A stretch of 19,782 nt of DNA from Succinatimonas hippei (GCA_004557545.1 SFGV01000034.1:1-19782), one strand, 5' to 3'; shown: positions 7,480 through 15,056, counted from the stretch's first letter. Translations and numbers: made by a program. Notes: generated from the letters alone by a model not told the origin.

Positions 7480-8412
7480 TTAAAGATTGATCCCCAGATC
7501 TTTAACGCTTCTTATGGTCAGATCACGAAGAGCGCGCACCTCGTCCTTGAAGGTCTCGGTAAGTCCGTTGCAGTCTTTAACCCTGGAGGCGGTAGTAAGA
7601 CGCAGGTGCTCATACTTGCCCAGATAGTATTTGGCGTTTACCGGATACCACTGTCTTTCAATGAGCGAGGTTATGGTAAGCAGATCCGATACGCTCTCGG
7701 CGCGCTCATCGTTTATATGAGCGCAAAGCCAGGCGTAAAGCTTCATCTGGAATGACGCCATGACGCCGCAAAAACCGGCGCAGCCTGCCCTCAGGGAATC
7801 AAGCAACGTTGTGCTGTTGGCATTGTATATATGAAGGTTTGAGCCTGCTGTGACCTCAAGGCGCTTTTTGATAAGCGCCAGATCGCAGCAGGTATCCTTT
7901 AAGAAGTAGAAACGCCCGCTGTCGGCCATCTTCTTTAAAAGATCCAGACTTATAAGGCGCTTGTACGGGAACGGGCACTCATAAACGCCAAGGGGTATGT
8001 CAGAGGGCAGGGCGCGCATGACCTTGTTCATGTTGCGCCACCACTCATCATCATCCTCACCCTGACCTGCGAAGCGGTTTGAAATGAAGATAAGCGCGTC
8101 AGGCCCGCAGTCGGCGATTGCCGAAAGCTCCTTTGCCTGATCCTCAAGGCTGTCCGAGATATGTCCTGAGGCCACCACGCTGACTCTGCCTGAGGCGGTT
8201 TTGAGCACGGTCTTCAGGATTTTGACCCTCTCGTCAAGTGACAGCGTAAAGATCTCGCTTGACTGACAGTCGGCGAAAAGCCCCAGACAACCGTTGTCCA
8301 TATACCATTTGGTAAGTTCACCAAGCGCGTCGTAATCTACCTGTTTTGCGTCCTGTGTATATGGGGTAAGCATTACCGGCCACGCGCCGCCGGGAAACTT
8401 TACTTGTGTCAT
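7480..8412 (-). CDS. DapA/NanA-family Schiff-base lyase, atypical subfamily
   Basis: A 310-residue class I aldolase-type TIM barrel of the dihydrodipicolinate synthase / N-acetylneuraminate lyase superfamily. The Schiff-base lysine is Lys172 in FLKDTCCD at the end of strand six, and the catalytic tyrosine is Tyr144 in VYECPFPYKRL. The substrate-carboxylate loop, normally G-T-T-G-E or G-S-T-G-E, reads ADCQSSE (47-53), so this is neither a normal DapA nor a normal NanA. Members cleave or condense pyruvate with an aldehyde, or dehydrate sugar acids. A DapA-like enzyme serves fucose breakdown in Campylobacter jejuni (2-keto-3-deoxyfuconate step), a possible precedent, but the dehydrogenase and dehydratase that would make that substrate are absent here. 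GGAG lies 6 bases before the ATG. It sits between tctA and dctP in the operon. Confidence 0.88.
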   Translation of the reverse strand: MTQVKFPGGAWPVMLTPYTQDAKQVDYDALGELTKWYMDNGCLGLFADCQSSEIFTLSLDERVKILKTVLKTASGRVSVVASGHISDSLEDQAKELSAIADCGPDALIFISNRFAGQGEDDDEWWRNMNKVMRALPSDIPLGVYECPFPYKRLISLDLLKKMADSGRFYFLKDTCCDLALIKKRLEVTAGSNLHIYNANSTTLLDSLRAGCAGFCGVMASFQMKLYAWLCAHINDERAESVSDLLTITSLIERQWYPVNAKYYLGKYEHLRLTTASRVKDCNGLTETFKDEVRALRDLTIRSVKDLGINL

Positions 8413-8476
8413 TTCAAACTCCAGATAATATTTGTTTATTGATCTTCAATAAAAAAGCTTTTTGTTTATTTTGTCT

Positions 8477-8506
8477 GTATCAGGGAAGACTCCGCCTTCC
8501 TGATAC
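8477..8506 (-). other. Intergenic hairpin between tctA and the lyase gene
   Basis: An 11-base-pair stem with one bulged base (GTATCAGGGAAG / CTTCCTGATAC) and a 7-base loop, 25 bases after the tctA stop. On the minus strand the following sequence is A-rich, not a T-run, so termination is unlikely. It may mark an mRNA processing or stability boundary between the TTT transporter genes and the lyase-TRAP genes. No credible promoter was found in this 119-base gap. Confidence 0.55.
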
Positions 8507-8531
8507 TCCTTATCCTGTTTCAAATCATTTC

Positions 8532-10025
8532 TCAGCGGTTTTCAAAGATCTTCCTCAACATCGGACGATACATCGGCGAGAAAAGGCTTATGAGCGAGAG
8601 CACAAGCAGAACCGCGCACAGCGGATGCTCAAGGAATACCATGGCAGAGCCATCGCTCATCATCAGCGATCCGGTGAAATTCTCCTCGGCAAGCTTGCCT
8701 AAGATTATTCCTATGATCACGCCAGGCACGCTCATACCGCACTTGTGCATGAAAAAGCCTATGACACCCGCGCACAGCATGATGACCACATCAGGCATCG
8801 AGTTGTTGTATGAGTAGGTGCCCATAACGGCGAGCACCACGATCATCGGAAGCAGAATCTGGCGCGGTATGTTGACTACCCTCGCGAACACCCTGATCAT
8901 CGAGAAGCCCATGGCTCCCATCAGCAGGTTTGCCGCCAGAAGTCCCAAAAAGATGGTGTAAATACCCACAGGATCGTTGACAAAGAGCAGAGGCCCCGGC
9001 TGAATGCCGTGAACCATCAGGGCGCCCAGAATGATCGCAGTCGCGCCGTCACCCGGGATACCCAGCGTGAGCACCGGAATAAACGCTCCGCCTACCACCG
9101 AGTTGTTGCCTGACTCGGAGGCTGCGATCCCGCGCGGATCACCCTTGCCAAACTGTGATGCATCCTTTGCCCAGACCTTGGCCTGGTTATAGGAGATCCA
9201 TGATCCTATATCACCGCCGGTTCCCGGAACGCAGCCTATAAATGTGCCAATCGCCGATGAGCGCACCAGGGTGGGCAGAGTAAGCTTCACATCCGCGCAG
9301 GATGGCAGCACGCTGTCGATTTTGATGTCGGATTTGACCTGTTTTACTCCGGTATTTTCCTCACAGTTTATAAATACCTGCGTGAGCGCGAAGAGTCCTA
9401 TCAGGATTGGCATGAATGAGACGCCGCCTGAAAGATAGAGAGTACCCAGGGTAAAACGCTCCATGCCAGACATCGCGTCAAGACCTATGGTGGCTATCCA
9501 CAGACCTACTATGCAACCTATAATGCCTTTTAACACCGAGCCTGACGATACCGAGGTGACCATGCTGATGCCAAACACCGCCAGCGCGAAGTACTCAGGC
9601 TTTGAGAACTGCAGCGCGACCTTGGCAAGCAACGGCGCGAAGAGAATAAGGCAACCTACCGAGAACACTCCGCCGAAGGTTGACGCGGAGGTCGAGATTG
9701 AAAGCGCCCTGCCCGGCTGGCCGTTTTTGATGGCCATGGGATAGCCGTCAAGCGTGGTTGCCGCCGACGCCGGCGTGCCCGGGGTTTTGAGCAGGATGGC
9801 AGTTATGGATCCGCCGTAAATCGCGCCGCAGTATATTCCAAGCAGCATGATGATGCCGCCCAGGCCGCCGACACTGAACGTGATCGGGAATAACAGCGCC
9901 AGACCCATGTTTACCGAAAGGCCCGGCATGGCACCGATTAAAATACCTACTGCCGTGCCAAGTACCAGCAGCATGACATTGCCAGCGCTAAAAGTCTGTA
10001 CGAGAGCGGTTAGTATCGCGTCCAT
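8532..10025 (-). CDS. tctA: Tripartite tricarboxylate transporter permease TctA
   Basis: The large permease of a TTT (tripartite tricarboxylate transporter) importer, with 497 residues and about 12 hydrophobic segments as in TctA proteins (about 500). Family motifs are VGILIGAMPGLSVNMGLALLFP (around 25-47), IYCGAIYGGSITAILLKTPGTPAS (around 64-88), CVPGTGGDIGSWISY (about 264-278) and LGIPGDGATAIILGAL (about 322-337); the two glycine-proline repeats are the hallmark of the family. It starts one base after the tctB stop, with GGGGA of the tctB end serving as its ribosome site, so translation is coupled. Known members carry citrate, tartrate, glutarate, terephthalate or similar carboxylates. Confidence 0.95.
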   Translation of the reverse strand: MDAILTALVQTFSAGNVMLLVLGTAVGILIGAMPGLSVNMGLALLFPITFSVGGLGGIIMLLGIYCGAIYGGSITAILLKTPGTPASAATTLDGYPMAIKNGQPGRALSISTSASTFGGVFSVGCLILFAPLLAKVALQFSKPEYFALAVFGISMVTSVSSGSVLKGIIGCIVGLWIATIGLDAMSGMERFTLGTLYLSGGVSFMPILIGLFALTQVFINCEENTGVKQVKSDIKIDSVLPSCADVKLTLPTLVRSSAIGTFIGCVPGTGGDIGSWISYNQAKVWAKDASQFGKGDPRGIAASESGNNSVVGGAFIPVLTLGIPGDGATAIILGALMVHGIQPGPLLFVNDPVGIYTIFLGLLAANLLMGAMGFSMIRVFARVVNIPRQILLPMIVVLAVMGTYSYNNSMPDVVIMLCAGVIGFFMHKCGMSVPGVIIGIILGKLAEENFTGSLMMSDGSAMVFLEHPLCAVLLVLSLISLFSPMYRPMLRKIFENR

Positions 10026-10026
10026 T

Positions 10027-10500
10027 TCAGTTCCCCATAAACACAGGGCGTGGCAGACTTATGTGCAACACCTTTGAGAAAAGTATCCAGACGATGCCAA
10101 GGAATATCAGTGACACCGCGAGTATTAGTAATTTGCGCTCAAGCCCCAGATAGCGCATGCACAGCGCCAGGAAGAGGAATGAGGCGATATAAAAGCCTAA
10201 AACCGCCATCAGAGCCACGTAAGCTATGACAATGAGCATCAGTATGTAGGCTTTGGTGCAGCCAGGTGATCTCAGGACCACCTCCTGCCCTGAATAGCTT
10301 TGGTTGTTTGCAACCGTGTCAAAGAGTATGGCCGCCGCTACGATGATCAGGGCCACACCCAGAATGAAGGGCCAGAAACCGGCGCCAGGGCCGAAGTCTG
10401 TGACGCCTATACCATAGCCGTATGAAGTCACGGCTATGGACGCCCCCACGAGCGCTGATAACGCGCTTACGCAGAGGTTGCAATTTCTCATATTTGCCAT
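10027..10500 (-). CDS. tctB: Tripartite tricarboxylate transporter small subunit TctB
   Basis: The poorly conserved small membrane subunit of a TTT importer. At 157 residues with four hydrophobic segments (about 9-27, 41-60, 82-111 and 122-143) it fits TctB. The stretch DFGPGAGFWPFILGVALI (about 35-52) is the typical TctB motif, a Gly-Pro-Gly turn leading into an aromatic-Pro helix start. AGGA lies 9 bases before the ATG. It lies between tctC (25 bases upstream) and tctA (one base downstream), the usual C-B-A order. Confidence 0.9.
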   Translation of the reverse strand: MANMRNCNLCVSALSALVGASIAVTSYGYGIGVTDFGPGAGFWPFILGVALIIVAAAILFDTVANNQSYSGQEVVLRSPGCTKAYILMLIVIAYVALMAVLGFYIASFLFLALCMRYLGLERKLLILAVSLIFLGIVWILFSKVLHISLPRPVFMGN

Positions 10501-10525
10501 GGGGGCGTTTCCTTCTTGTTACAGG

Positions 10526-11488
10526 TTACTTCTTAAGAGCGGCCAGAAACTCGGCGTACATTGCGTCGTCATTAGCCATCATCTTGTTGGCGTCCTCACC
10601 TACGATGTCAGTAGGATCGATGCCCTGCTTTAAGAAGTAGGAGGTGAACTCAGGGGTAGCGGCCACGCGGGCGGCGCTGTCGCGCAGAGTCTTCATGACA
10701 TCGGCAGGAGTGCCCTTAGGCGCGACCAGGGTAGCCCAGGCGCGGATGGCCATGTTGTGACCAAGCTCCTTGAAGGTCGGGACATTAGGGAACATCTTGG
10801 TGCGCTTGTCAGCCATCACCGCGAGGATCTTGAGGTTGCCTGCCTCAATCTGGGTCTTGAAGGATGAAGGGTCAGCGAGAGTGCCGTCGATATGACCACC
10901 TGCCATGGCAGCGGCGATGTCAGCGGTCCCCTTAGGATAAGGAATGTGCTTGACCTTGACACCAAACTCCTTTTCCATCGCCATGGTGGCGATATGCCAG
11001 ATGGCGCCCATGCCGGAGTTACCCATCATGACCTTGCCCGGGTTCTTCTTTAAGTAGGCGATGAAATCGTCAAGAGAGTTGTACGGTGCCTTTGCCGGAA
11101 CTATAAGAGCCGCCGGAGCAGCGATAGGAGCTATGACAGAGTCAAAGTCCTTGTATGAGAGTTTGGTTTTGCCCTGATGCGGGAAGATGTCGAGCTCAAC
11201 GGTGACCATGCCCAGGGTATACCCGTCAGGCTTGGCGTTTGCCACATCCTGCATGCCGACGATGCCGTTGCCATCAGGCTTGTTCACGCATACGAAATGA
11301 ACATTGCCCATGTCCTTCTGCATCATCTGGATGACGCCGCGCGCGGTGGTGTCAGTGCCGCCGCCCGGGTTCTTCGGGATGATCACGGTTACGTCCTTGC
11401 CGTCAGGATATGCCGCGAAGGCTGAAGTGGCGACACACATACCGGCTGCAACCACAGCCGCGGCCATCAGGGTCTTAAATGTACGCAT
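10526..11488 (-). CDS. tctC: TTT substrate-binding protein (TctC / Bug family)
   Basis: The periplasmic binding protein of the TTT importer. The 320-residue product has a Sec signal peptide with a likely cut after SAFA (residue 25), then VTVIIPKNPGGGTDTTARGV, the first ligand-contact loop of Bug proteins. KPDGYTLGMVT and GKVMMGNSGMGAIWH (about 150-164) are the other typical motifs; the dense glycines near the pocket bind carboxylates through main-chain contacts. I chose the ATG at 11488, with AGGAG 7 bases upstream; a TTG at 11503 would overlap that ribosome site and add five residues. It lies 28 bases after the BNR-type gene. Confidence 0.94.
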   Translation of the reverse strand: MRTFKTLMAAAVVAAGMCVATSAFAAYPDGKDVTVIIPKNPGGGTDTTARGVIQMMQKDMGNVHFVCVNKPDGNGIVGMQDVANAKPDGYTLGMVTVELDIFPHQGKTKLSYKDFDSVIAPIAAPAALIVPAKAPYNSLDDFIAYLKKNPGKVMMGNSGMGAIWHIATMAMEKEFGVKVKHIPYPKGTADIAAAMAGGHIDGTLADPSSFKTQIEAGNLKILAVMADKRTKMFPNVPTFKELGHNMAIRAWATLVAPKGTPADVMKTLRDSAARVAATPEFTSYFLKQGIDPTDIVGEDANKMMANDDAMYAEFLAALKK

Positions 11489-11516
11489 ATGATTACTCCT
11501 CAAATGCTGCTTGTAC

Positions 11517-12530
11517 TTAGTCAGTTTGTTTGTATTTAATTACGCGGATATTTTTCCTTTTGTAGGTGTAGCTCACAAAGAGCGCGCCTCCAAAAGTGGT
11601 TACGCATGGATAGGAGAACTCCGCAGCCTCACTGTCCATGTCTTCTACTTTGTAGAATGTTCTGGTATCGGACGAGGAGAACAGGGTTATGGGCGTTCTC
11701 CTGCCGAAATTGGCCGCCACGGGATTGCAGGCAAGGTAAAGCCTTCCCTTGTACATCGCGCAGCTGATGCCGCTGTTATTGTTGGGGATCCCGGTTGAGT
11801 ACGGAACGGACCAGCTCTCGCCGTAATCCTTTGAATCGCTCCTGAAGATATACCCGGCCGAAGAGCGCAAAAGCATGTGCACGCCTTCACTGTCCTCAAA
11901 TAACGTAGGCTGGATAACCCCGCGGCCGGAAAAAGACTGGGCGCTAAGCGGGATCACATGCTCAGCCTCACGGGTAGAGAGGAGATCCTTTTTATCAAGC
12001 CTTACCTCAGCGCTCTTTTTAAAGCTTCGCATGCCGTCATCGGAGATGTCGCAGAAAGCGCGCCACTCCCCGTCCTCAAGCGAGGCCGGGCAGAGATATC
12101 TGCTGGGCTTGCCATACCTCAAAACGATCGGCTGGTTGCGCACGGGTCCGCGCCCGCCCTTATCGCCTGCTACGAGCTCTTTTGGCTCTGAGAACGTCCT
12201 CGCGCCGTCAGATGACCTTATGACATAGGAGCGCCATGAGGCTATTACATTGCCAACCTTGTAGATGATCCCTATGTCTCCGTCAGGATAGGTAAAAAGC
12301 ACCGGGTTCCAGTGAGCCTCAGATCCCGAGGCGATAACCCGCGCGTCACCGGGATGCCCGTCCTTTAGCGTCACAAGAGAGATCCCGGTGTCAGAAGCGC
12401 CTTCACGGGAGCCTGAGAAAAAAGCGCACAGCACGCTGCCGTCAGGCCGTGGCAGGATAGTTGAGGCATGGCACATCTCAAAACGCGGATCTTTTACCGC
12501 AAGTGCCGACCATTGCCTGCAAAGCTCCAT
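11517..12530 (-). CDS. BNR-repeat (sialidase-like) beta-propeller, cytoplasmic
   Basis: A 337-residue protein of the BNR_2 / sialidase-like propeller group. Asp-box repeats are SSDGARTF (106-113), SDDGMRSF (163-170), the canonical SKDYGESW (233-240) and a shortened one near 286-292. CHASTILPRPDGSVLCAFFSG (starting at residue 20) is the typical first blade. No F/Y-R-I-P motif of classical sialidases is seen, so sialic acid release should not be assumed. Other members of this propeller group, such as the rhamnose-glucuronate lyases I recall as family PL42, break bonds to uronic acids. There is no signal peptide, so it acts on an imported substrate. AGGAG lies 8 bases before the ATG. Lying between fucU and tctC, it probably frees the sugar that FucU and FucI then process. 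The exact reaction is unknown. Confidence 0.82.
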   Translation of the reverse strand: MELCRQWSALAVKDPRFEMCHASTILPRPDGSVLCAFFSGSREGASDTGISLVTLKDGHPGDARVIASGSEAHWNPVLFTYPDGDIGIIYKVGNVIASWRSYVIRSSDGARTFSEPKELVAGDKGGRGPVRNQPIVLRYGKPSRYLCPASLEDGEWRAFCDISDDGMRSFKKSAEVRLDKKDLLSTREAEHVIPLSAQSFSGRGVIQPTLFEDSEGVHMLLRSSAGYIFRSDSKDYGESWSVPYSTGIPNNNSGISCAMYKGRLYLACNPVAANFGRRTPITLFSSSDTRTFYKVEDMDSEAAEFSYPCVTTFGGALFVSYTYKRKNIRVIKYKQTD

Positions 12531-12606
12531 CTGACTCTCTCCTGAAGAAACTAACTGCCTGTTTACTGATAATTCTTTAAAGAACCGGTATTTTGGGCGC
12601 TACAAA

Positions 12607-13056
12607 TTACGCCGTTATGGTTCCCTTGTAGAGGATGAGATTGCCATAAAGGCGGCTCTCACCTGTCTGCACCACCACAAAGGCGTCCTTGACGTGGTGA
12701 TAAAAATCCTGTCTCTCATATTCCCCAAGCCTGCGCTCAGGATGCGATCCCTCATCTGAGAGGACTTTTGAAAACTCATCCCAGATCTCAGGTCTCTTTC
12801 CCAAAAGCGCCTTGTCATTGGGATCAATTTTCATGACGTAACCTGGGTTCTTGTGCAAAATGTCAGGTCCTATGAGACTCAGAACCGCCCGCGCCACCTC
12901 CGTGGCGCTCTGCCCCGGGAGTCTTATGACATCCCGCTTTGAGAGCTCCTCTGCCGGGAAATTGGCGTCCGCGATGACTATCATGTCGCCATGTCCCATA
13001 GCGCAAAGCGCGTAGATGAGCTCAGGGGTTATAAGAGGTGATATACCTTTTAGCAT
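12607..13056 (-). CDS. fucU: L-fucose mutarotase (RbsD/FucU family)
   Basis: Interconverts anomers of L-fucose or a related pyranose to supply the isomerase. The 149-residue protein closely matches E. coli FucU in the N-terminal MLKGISPLITPELIYAL and AMGHGD (His22), in DANFPA (Asp30) and in the C-terminal TGESRLYGN with Tyr137; these residues line the active site in the family. It is about nine residues longer than the E. coli protein, with the additions in the middle. No Shine-Dalgarno motif lies directly before the ATG; the nearest, GGGAGG, is separated by a 12-base-pair hairpin. A second ATG four bases earlier is out of frame and gives only a 12-residue ORF. It sits 42 bases after fucI. 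Confidence 0.92.
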   Translation of the reverse strand: MLKGISPLITPELIYALCAMGHGDMIVIADANFPAEELSKRDVIRLPGQSATEVARAVLSLIGPDILHKNPGYVMKIDPNDKALLGKRPEIWDEFSKVLSDEGSHPERRLGEYERQDFYHHVKDAFVVVQTGESRLYGNLILYKGTITA

Positions 13057-13062
13057 TCATAC

Positions 13063-13089
13063 AGGAGATCCGGCGATGCCGGATCTCCT
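13063..13089 (-). promoter_or_regulatory. Hairpin between the Shine-Dalgarno and the fucU start
   Basis: On the minus strand AGGAGATCCGGC and GCCGGATCTCCT form a perfect 12-base-pair stem with loop ATC. Immediately before it is TAAGGGAGG, a strong Shine-Dalgarno; immediately after it is GTATGA and then the fucU ATG. Unfolded, the GGAGG is 33 bases from the start, too far to work. Folded, it is about 6 bases away, close to ideal. No T-run follows, which argues against a terminator. Confidence 0.6.
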
Positions 13090-13098
13090 CCTCCCTTA

Positions 13099-14898
13099 TC
13101 AGATCTTCTTGAACAGCGGTCCGAAATTCTGGCAGGCGCGGTAATCAGCGCCCTCGGCGTCAGTGCCGAACGAATTCCAGGTTGACGGTCTGAAGATCTT
13201 CTCCTCAGGAACGTTGTGCATGCACACCGGGATCCTGAGCATCGAGCACATGGTAATGAGGTCCGCTCCCACATGACCATATACGGTGGCGCCGTGATTG
13301 GCTCCCCAGCGGTTCATTACCTCATAGGCGTCCTTGAACGCGCTGCCGCTTCCGCAACGTGGGGTGAACCAGGTGCACGGCCAGGTGTAATCGGTGCGCT
13401 TCCACAGAACGTCACTCACCTCATGCGGCAGATTTACGGTCCAGCCTTCGGCTATCTGCATGACGGGGCCCAGACCTTTTACTATATTGAGTCTTGCCAT
13501 GGTTACAGGCATCTCGGCCTCGGTGATGAAGCGTGATGAGTACCCGCCGCCGCGGAAGTAGCCGTTGTCAGACGGGCACCACTGCGTGGCCTTAAGGCAC
13601 TCCTCAACGTCTTTCTCACTCTCCTCCCACCAGGTAGGCATATATGGCTGTCCCTTGTCATCAAGGCACTTGCCGGAGGCCTCAAGGCAGGTCGCGCCTG
13701 AGTTGATAAGATGCAGGAAGCCGCCCGCGTCCCTGGCGTGTCCTTCAATCTCGTAGCCGGTGACACGCTTTACCGATTTTCCAGACCACATGGTTCTTAC
13801 GTCTGAGAACATCGCAGGACGGTTGGTCAGAAGCTTCTCAAAGAGCATGGTGGTGGCGTTCAGGGTGTCATTCTCAGTACCGAGGATAAACGGCTCACGA
13901 CGGCCATTCCAGTCAAAGTTGGAGTTTAAAAGCGCCTCGGCAAAATCGGTGTCCGGGAAGTGATCGGTCCACTGCCTCTGTCCCTGGAAGCCCGCGGCGA
14001 TGGCGTTGAAGCCCAGCATTTCCTCCTCGCGTCCTGCAGGCAGCTTCTGATTGCCGCTCATAAGGTCACGGATGATGATCATGCACTTGACCGAGAATTC
14101 AAAGTTCTTCTCGATGGTCTCCTTGCTGCTGCGCACGAACTCAGGATTCTTGTCAAAGCCTATCGGGCATTTCTCCTTTGCCCACCTCAGAGCCTTCTGA
14201 TACTCGTCCTCATCGTAGATCTTCTCCTCGATACGGCGCAGCAGCTCAACCTCGTCCACGCTCTCAACGCGCATTCCGAGGTAATCCTCAAAGAAGTCGC
14301 TGTTGATCATGGAGCCGGCGATGCCCATGCAGACAGAGCCTATCTGCAGATAGCTCTTGCCGCGCATGGTGGCGGCGGCTACCGCGGCGCGGGCGAATCT
14401 TAAAATCTTCTCTTTGACATCATCAGGAATGTTGCGGTCATTGGCCTCCTGAACATCGCGCCCATAGATGCCAAACGCAGGCAATCCCTTTTGTGAATAG
14501 GCGGCCAGCACGCAGGCAAGATAAACCGCGCCCGGACGCTCTGTGGCGTTAAGTCCCCACACGCCCTTGATGGTGTGCGGGTTTAGATCCATAGTCTCGG
14601 CTCCATAGCACCAGCATGGTGATACCGAGAGAGTTACCTCTACTCCCTGATCCTTAAAATACGCGTCACAGCGTGCCGCCTCGGCGGCGCGACCGATGGT
14701 GGTCGGGCTGATTATGACCTTGACCGGCTCACCGTTAGTGTATCTTAAGTTGCTGCTTATAAGTTCCGCGGCTGACTTGGCCATTCCCATAGTCTGCTCT
14801 TCAAGACTCTGACGTACCTGCAAGGGTCCGAGTCTGGCGTCTATGATCGGGCGTATGCCCACCACTGGATAATGGCCGATGTAACGGTTTGCTGTCAT
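13099..14898 (-). CDS. fucI: L-fucose isomerase
   Basis: A metal-dependent aldose-ketose isomerase converting L-fucose to L-fuculose; the family also takes D-arabinose and some other sugars. The 599 residues align with E. coli FucI (591) along the whole length, with blocks such as VRQSLEEQTMGMAK, SPCWCYGAET, TERPGAVYLA, FRGGGYSSRFITE and RIPVCMHNVPEE. The manganese-site residues are conserved: Glu342 (TENDTLN), Asp366 (FSDVRT) and probably His535 (GANHG). GGAGG lies 6 bases before the ATG. It is the first gene of the ten-gene operon and faces a divergent AraC-type regulator across 520 bases. The fuculose kinase and fuculose-phosphate aldolase that normally follow are missing, so either they lie elsewhere or the physiological sugar is different. 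Confidence 0.96.
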   Translation of the reverse strand: MTANRYIGHYPVVGIRPIIDARLGPLQVRQSLEEQTMGMAKSAAELISSNLRYTNGEPVKVIISPTTIGRAAEAARCDAYFKDQGVEVTLSVSPCWCYGAETMDLNPHTIKGVWGLNATERPGAVYLACVLAAYSQKGLPAFGIYGRDVQEANDRNIPDDVKEKILRFARAAVAAATMRGKSYLQIGSVCMGIAGSMINSDFFEDYLGMRVESVDEVELLRRIEEKIYDEDEYQKALRWAKEKCPIGFDKNPEFVRSSKETIEKNFEFSVKCMIIIRDLMSGNQKLPAGREEEMLGFNAIAAGFQGQRQWTDHFPDTDFAEALLNSNFDWNGRREPFILGTENDTLNATTMLFEKLLTNRPAMFSDVRTMWSGKSVKRVTGYEIEGHARDAGGFLHLINSGATCLEASGKCLDDKGQPYMPTWWEESEKDVEECLKATQWCPSDNGYFRGGGYSSRFITEAEMPVTMARLNIVKGLGPVMQIAEGWTVNLPHEVSDVLWKRTDYTWPCTWFTPRCGSGSAFKDAYEVMNRWGANHGATVYGHVGADLITMCSMLRIPVCMHNVPEEKIFRPSTWNSFGTDAEGADYRACQNFGPLFKKI

Positions 14899-15014
14899 GA
14901 ATGGCCTCCAAAGGCTTAAAGCTTGTCAATATCTCAGGTTATGTGCTGTTTCCCTGAAGTCTTTAAAGAGTTTGGATCAGAGAGCCCTGGTCTGCCATTT
15001 CAAAAAGGAAAACG

Positions 15015-15041
15015 ATCATGACGATATTCACCATCATGACG
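15015..15041. promoter_or_regulatory. Direct-repeat candidate site for the AraC-type regulator
   Basis: ATCATGACG occurs at 15015-15023 and again at 15033-15041, a spacing of 18 bases. AraC-family proteins commonly bind directly repeated half-sites about two helical turns apart. A third partial match (CATGAC) is at 15109-15114. The site lies 117-143 bases before the fucI start. The assignment to the neighbouring regulator is inference. Confidence 0.4.
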
Positions 15042-15056
15042 GGTTATATAAAAATT

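Noticed and set aside
8413..8476. TATTAT as a promoter for the lyase and TRAP genes
   Set aside because: It lies 12 bases before the ATG, so the transcript would lack the ribosome site; no -35 at proper spacing.
11489..11503. TTG start adding five residues to tctC
   Set aside because: It overlaps the ribosome binding site of the better ATG at 11488, and the signal peptide begins properly there.
12573..12584. Palindrome TTCTTTAAAGAA between fucU and the BNR gene
   Set aside because: AT-rich, no T-run and no promoter context; insufficient to call an operator or terminator.
13960..14403. 147-codon open frame on the plus strand
   Set aside because: It lies antisense inside fucI, whose protein matches the family across that region. 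GC-rich codon use keeps the opposite frame open; no family features or ribosome site.
14918..14930. Perfect TTGACA (minus strand) upstream of fucI
   Set aside because: It is too close to the start codon: a matching -10 would fall on the ribosome site or in the gene, and none is seen.
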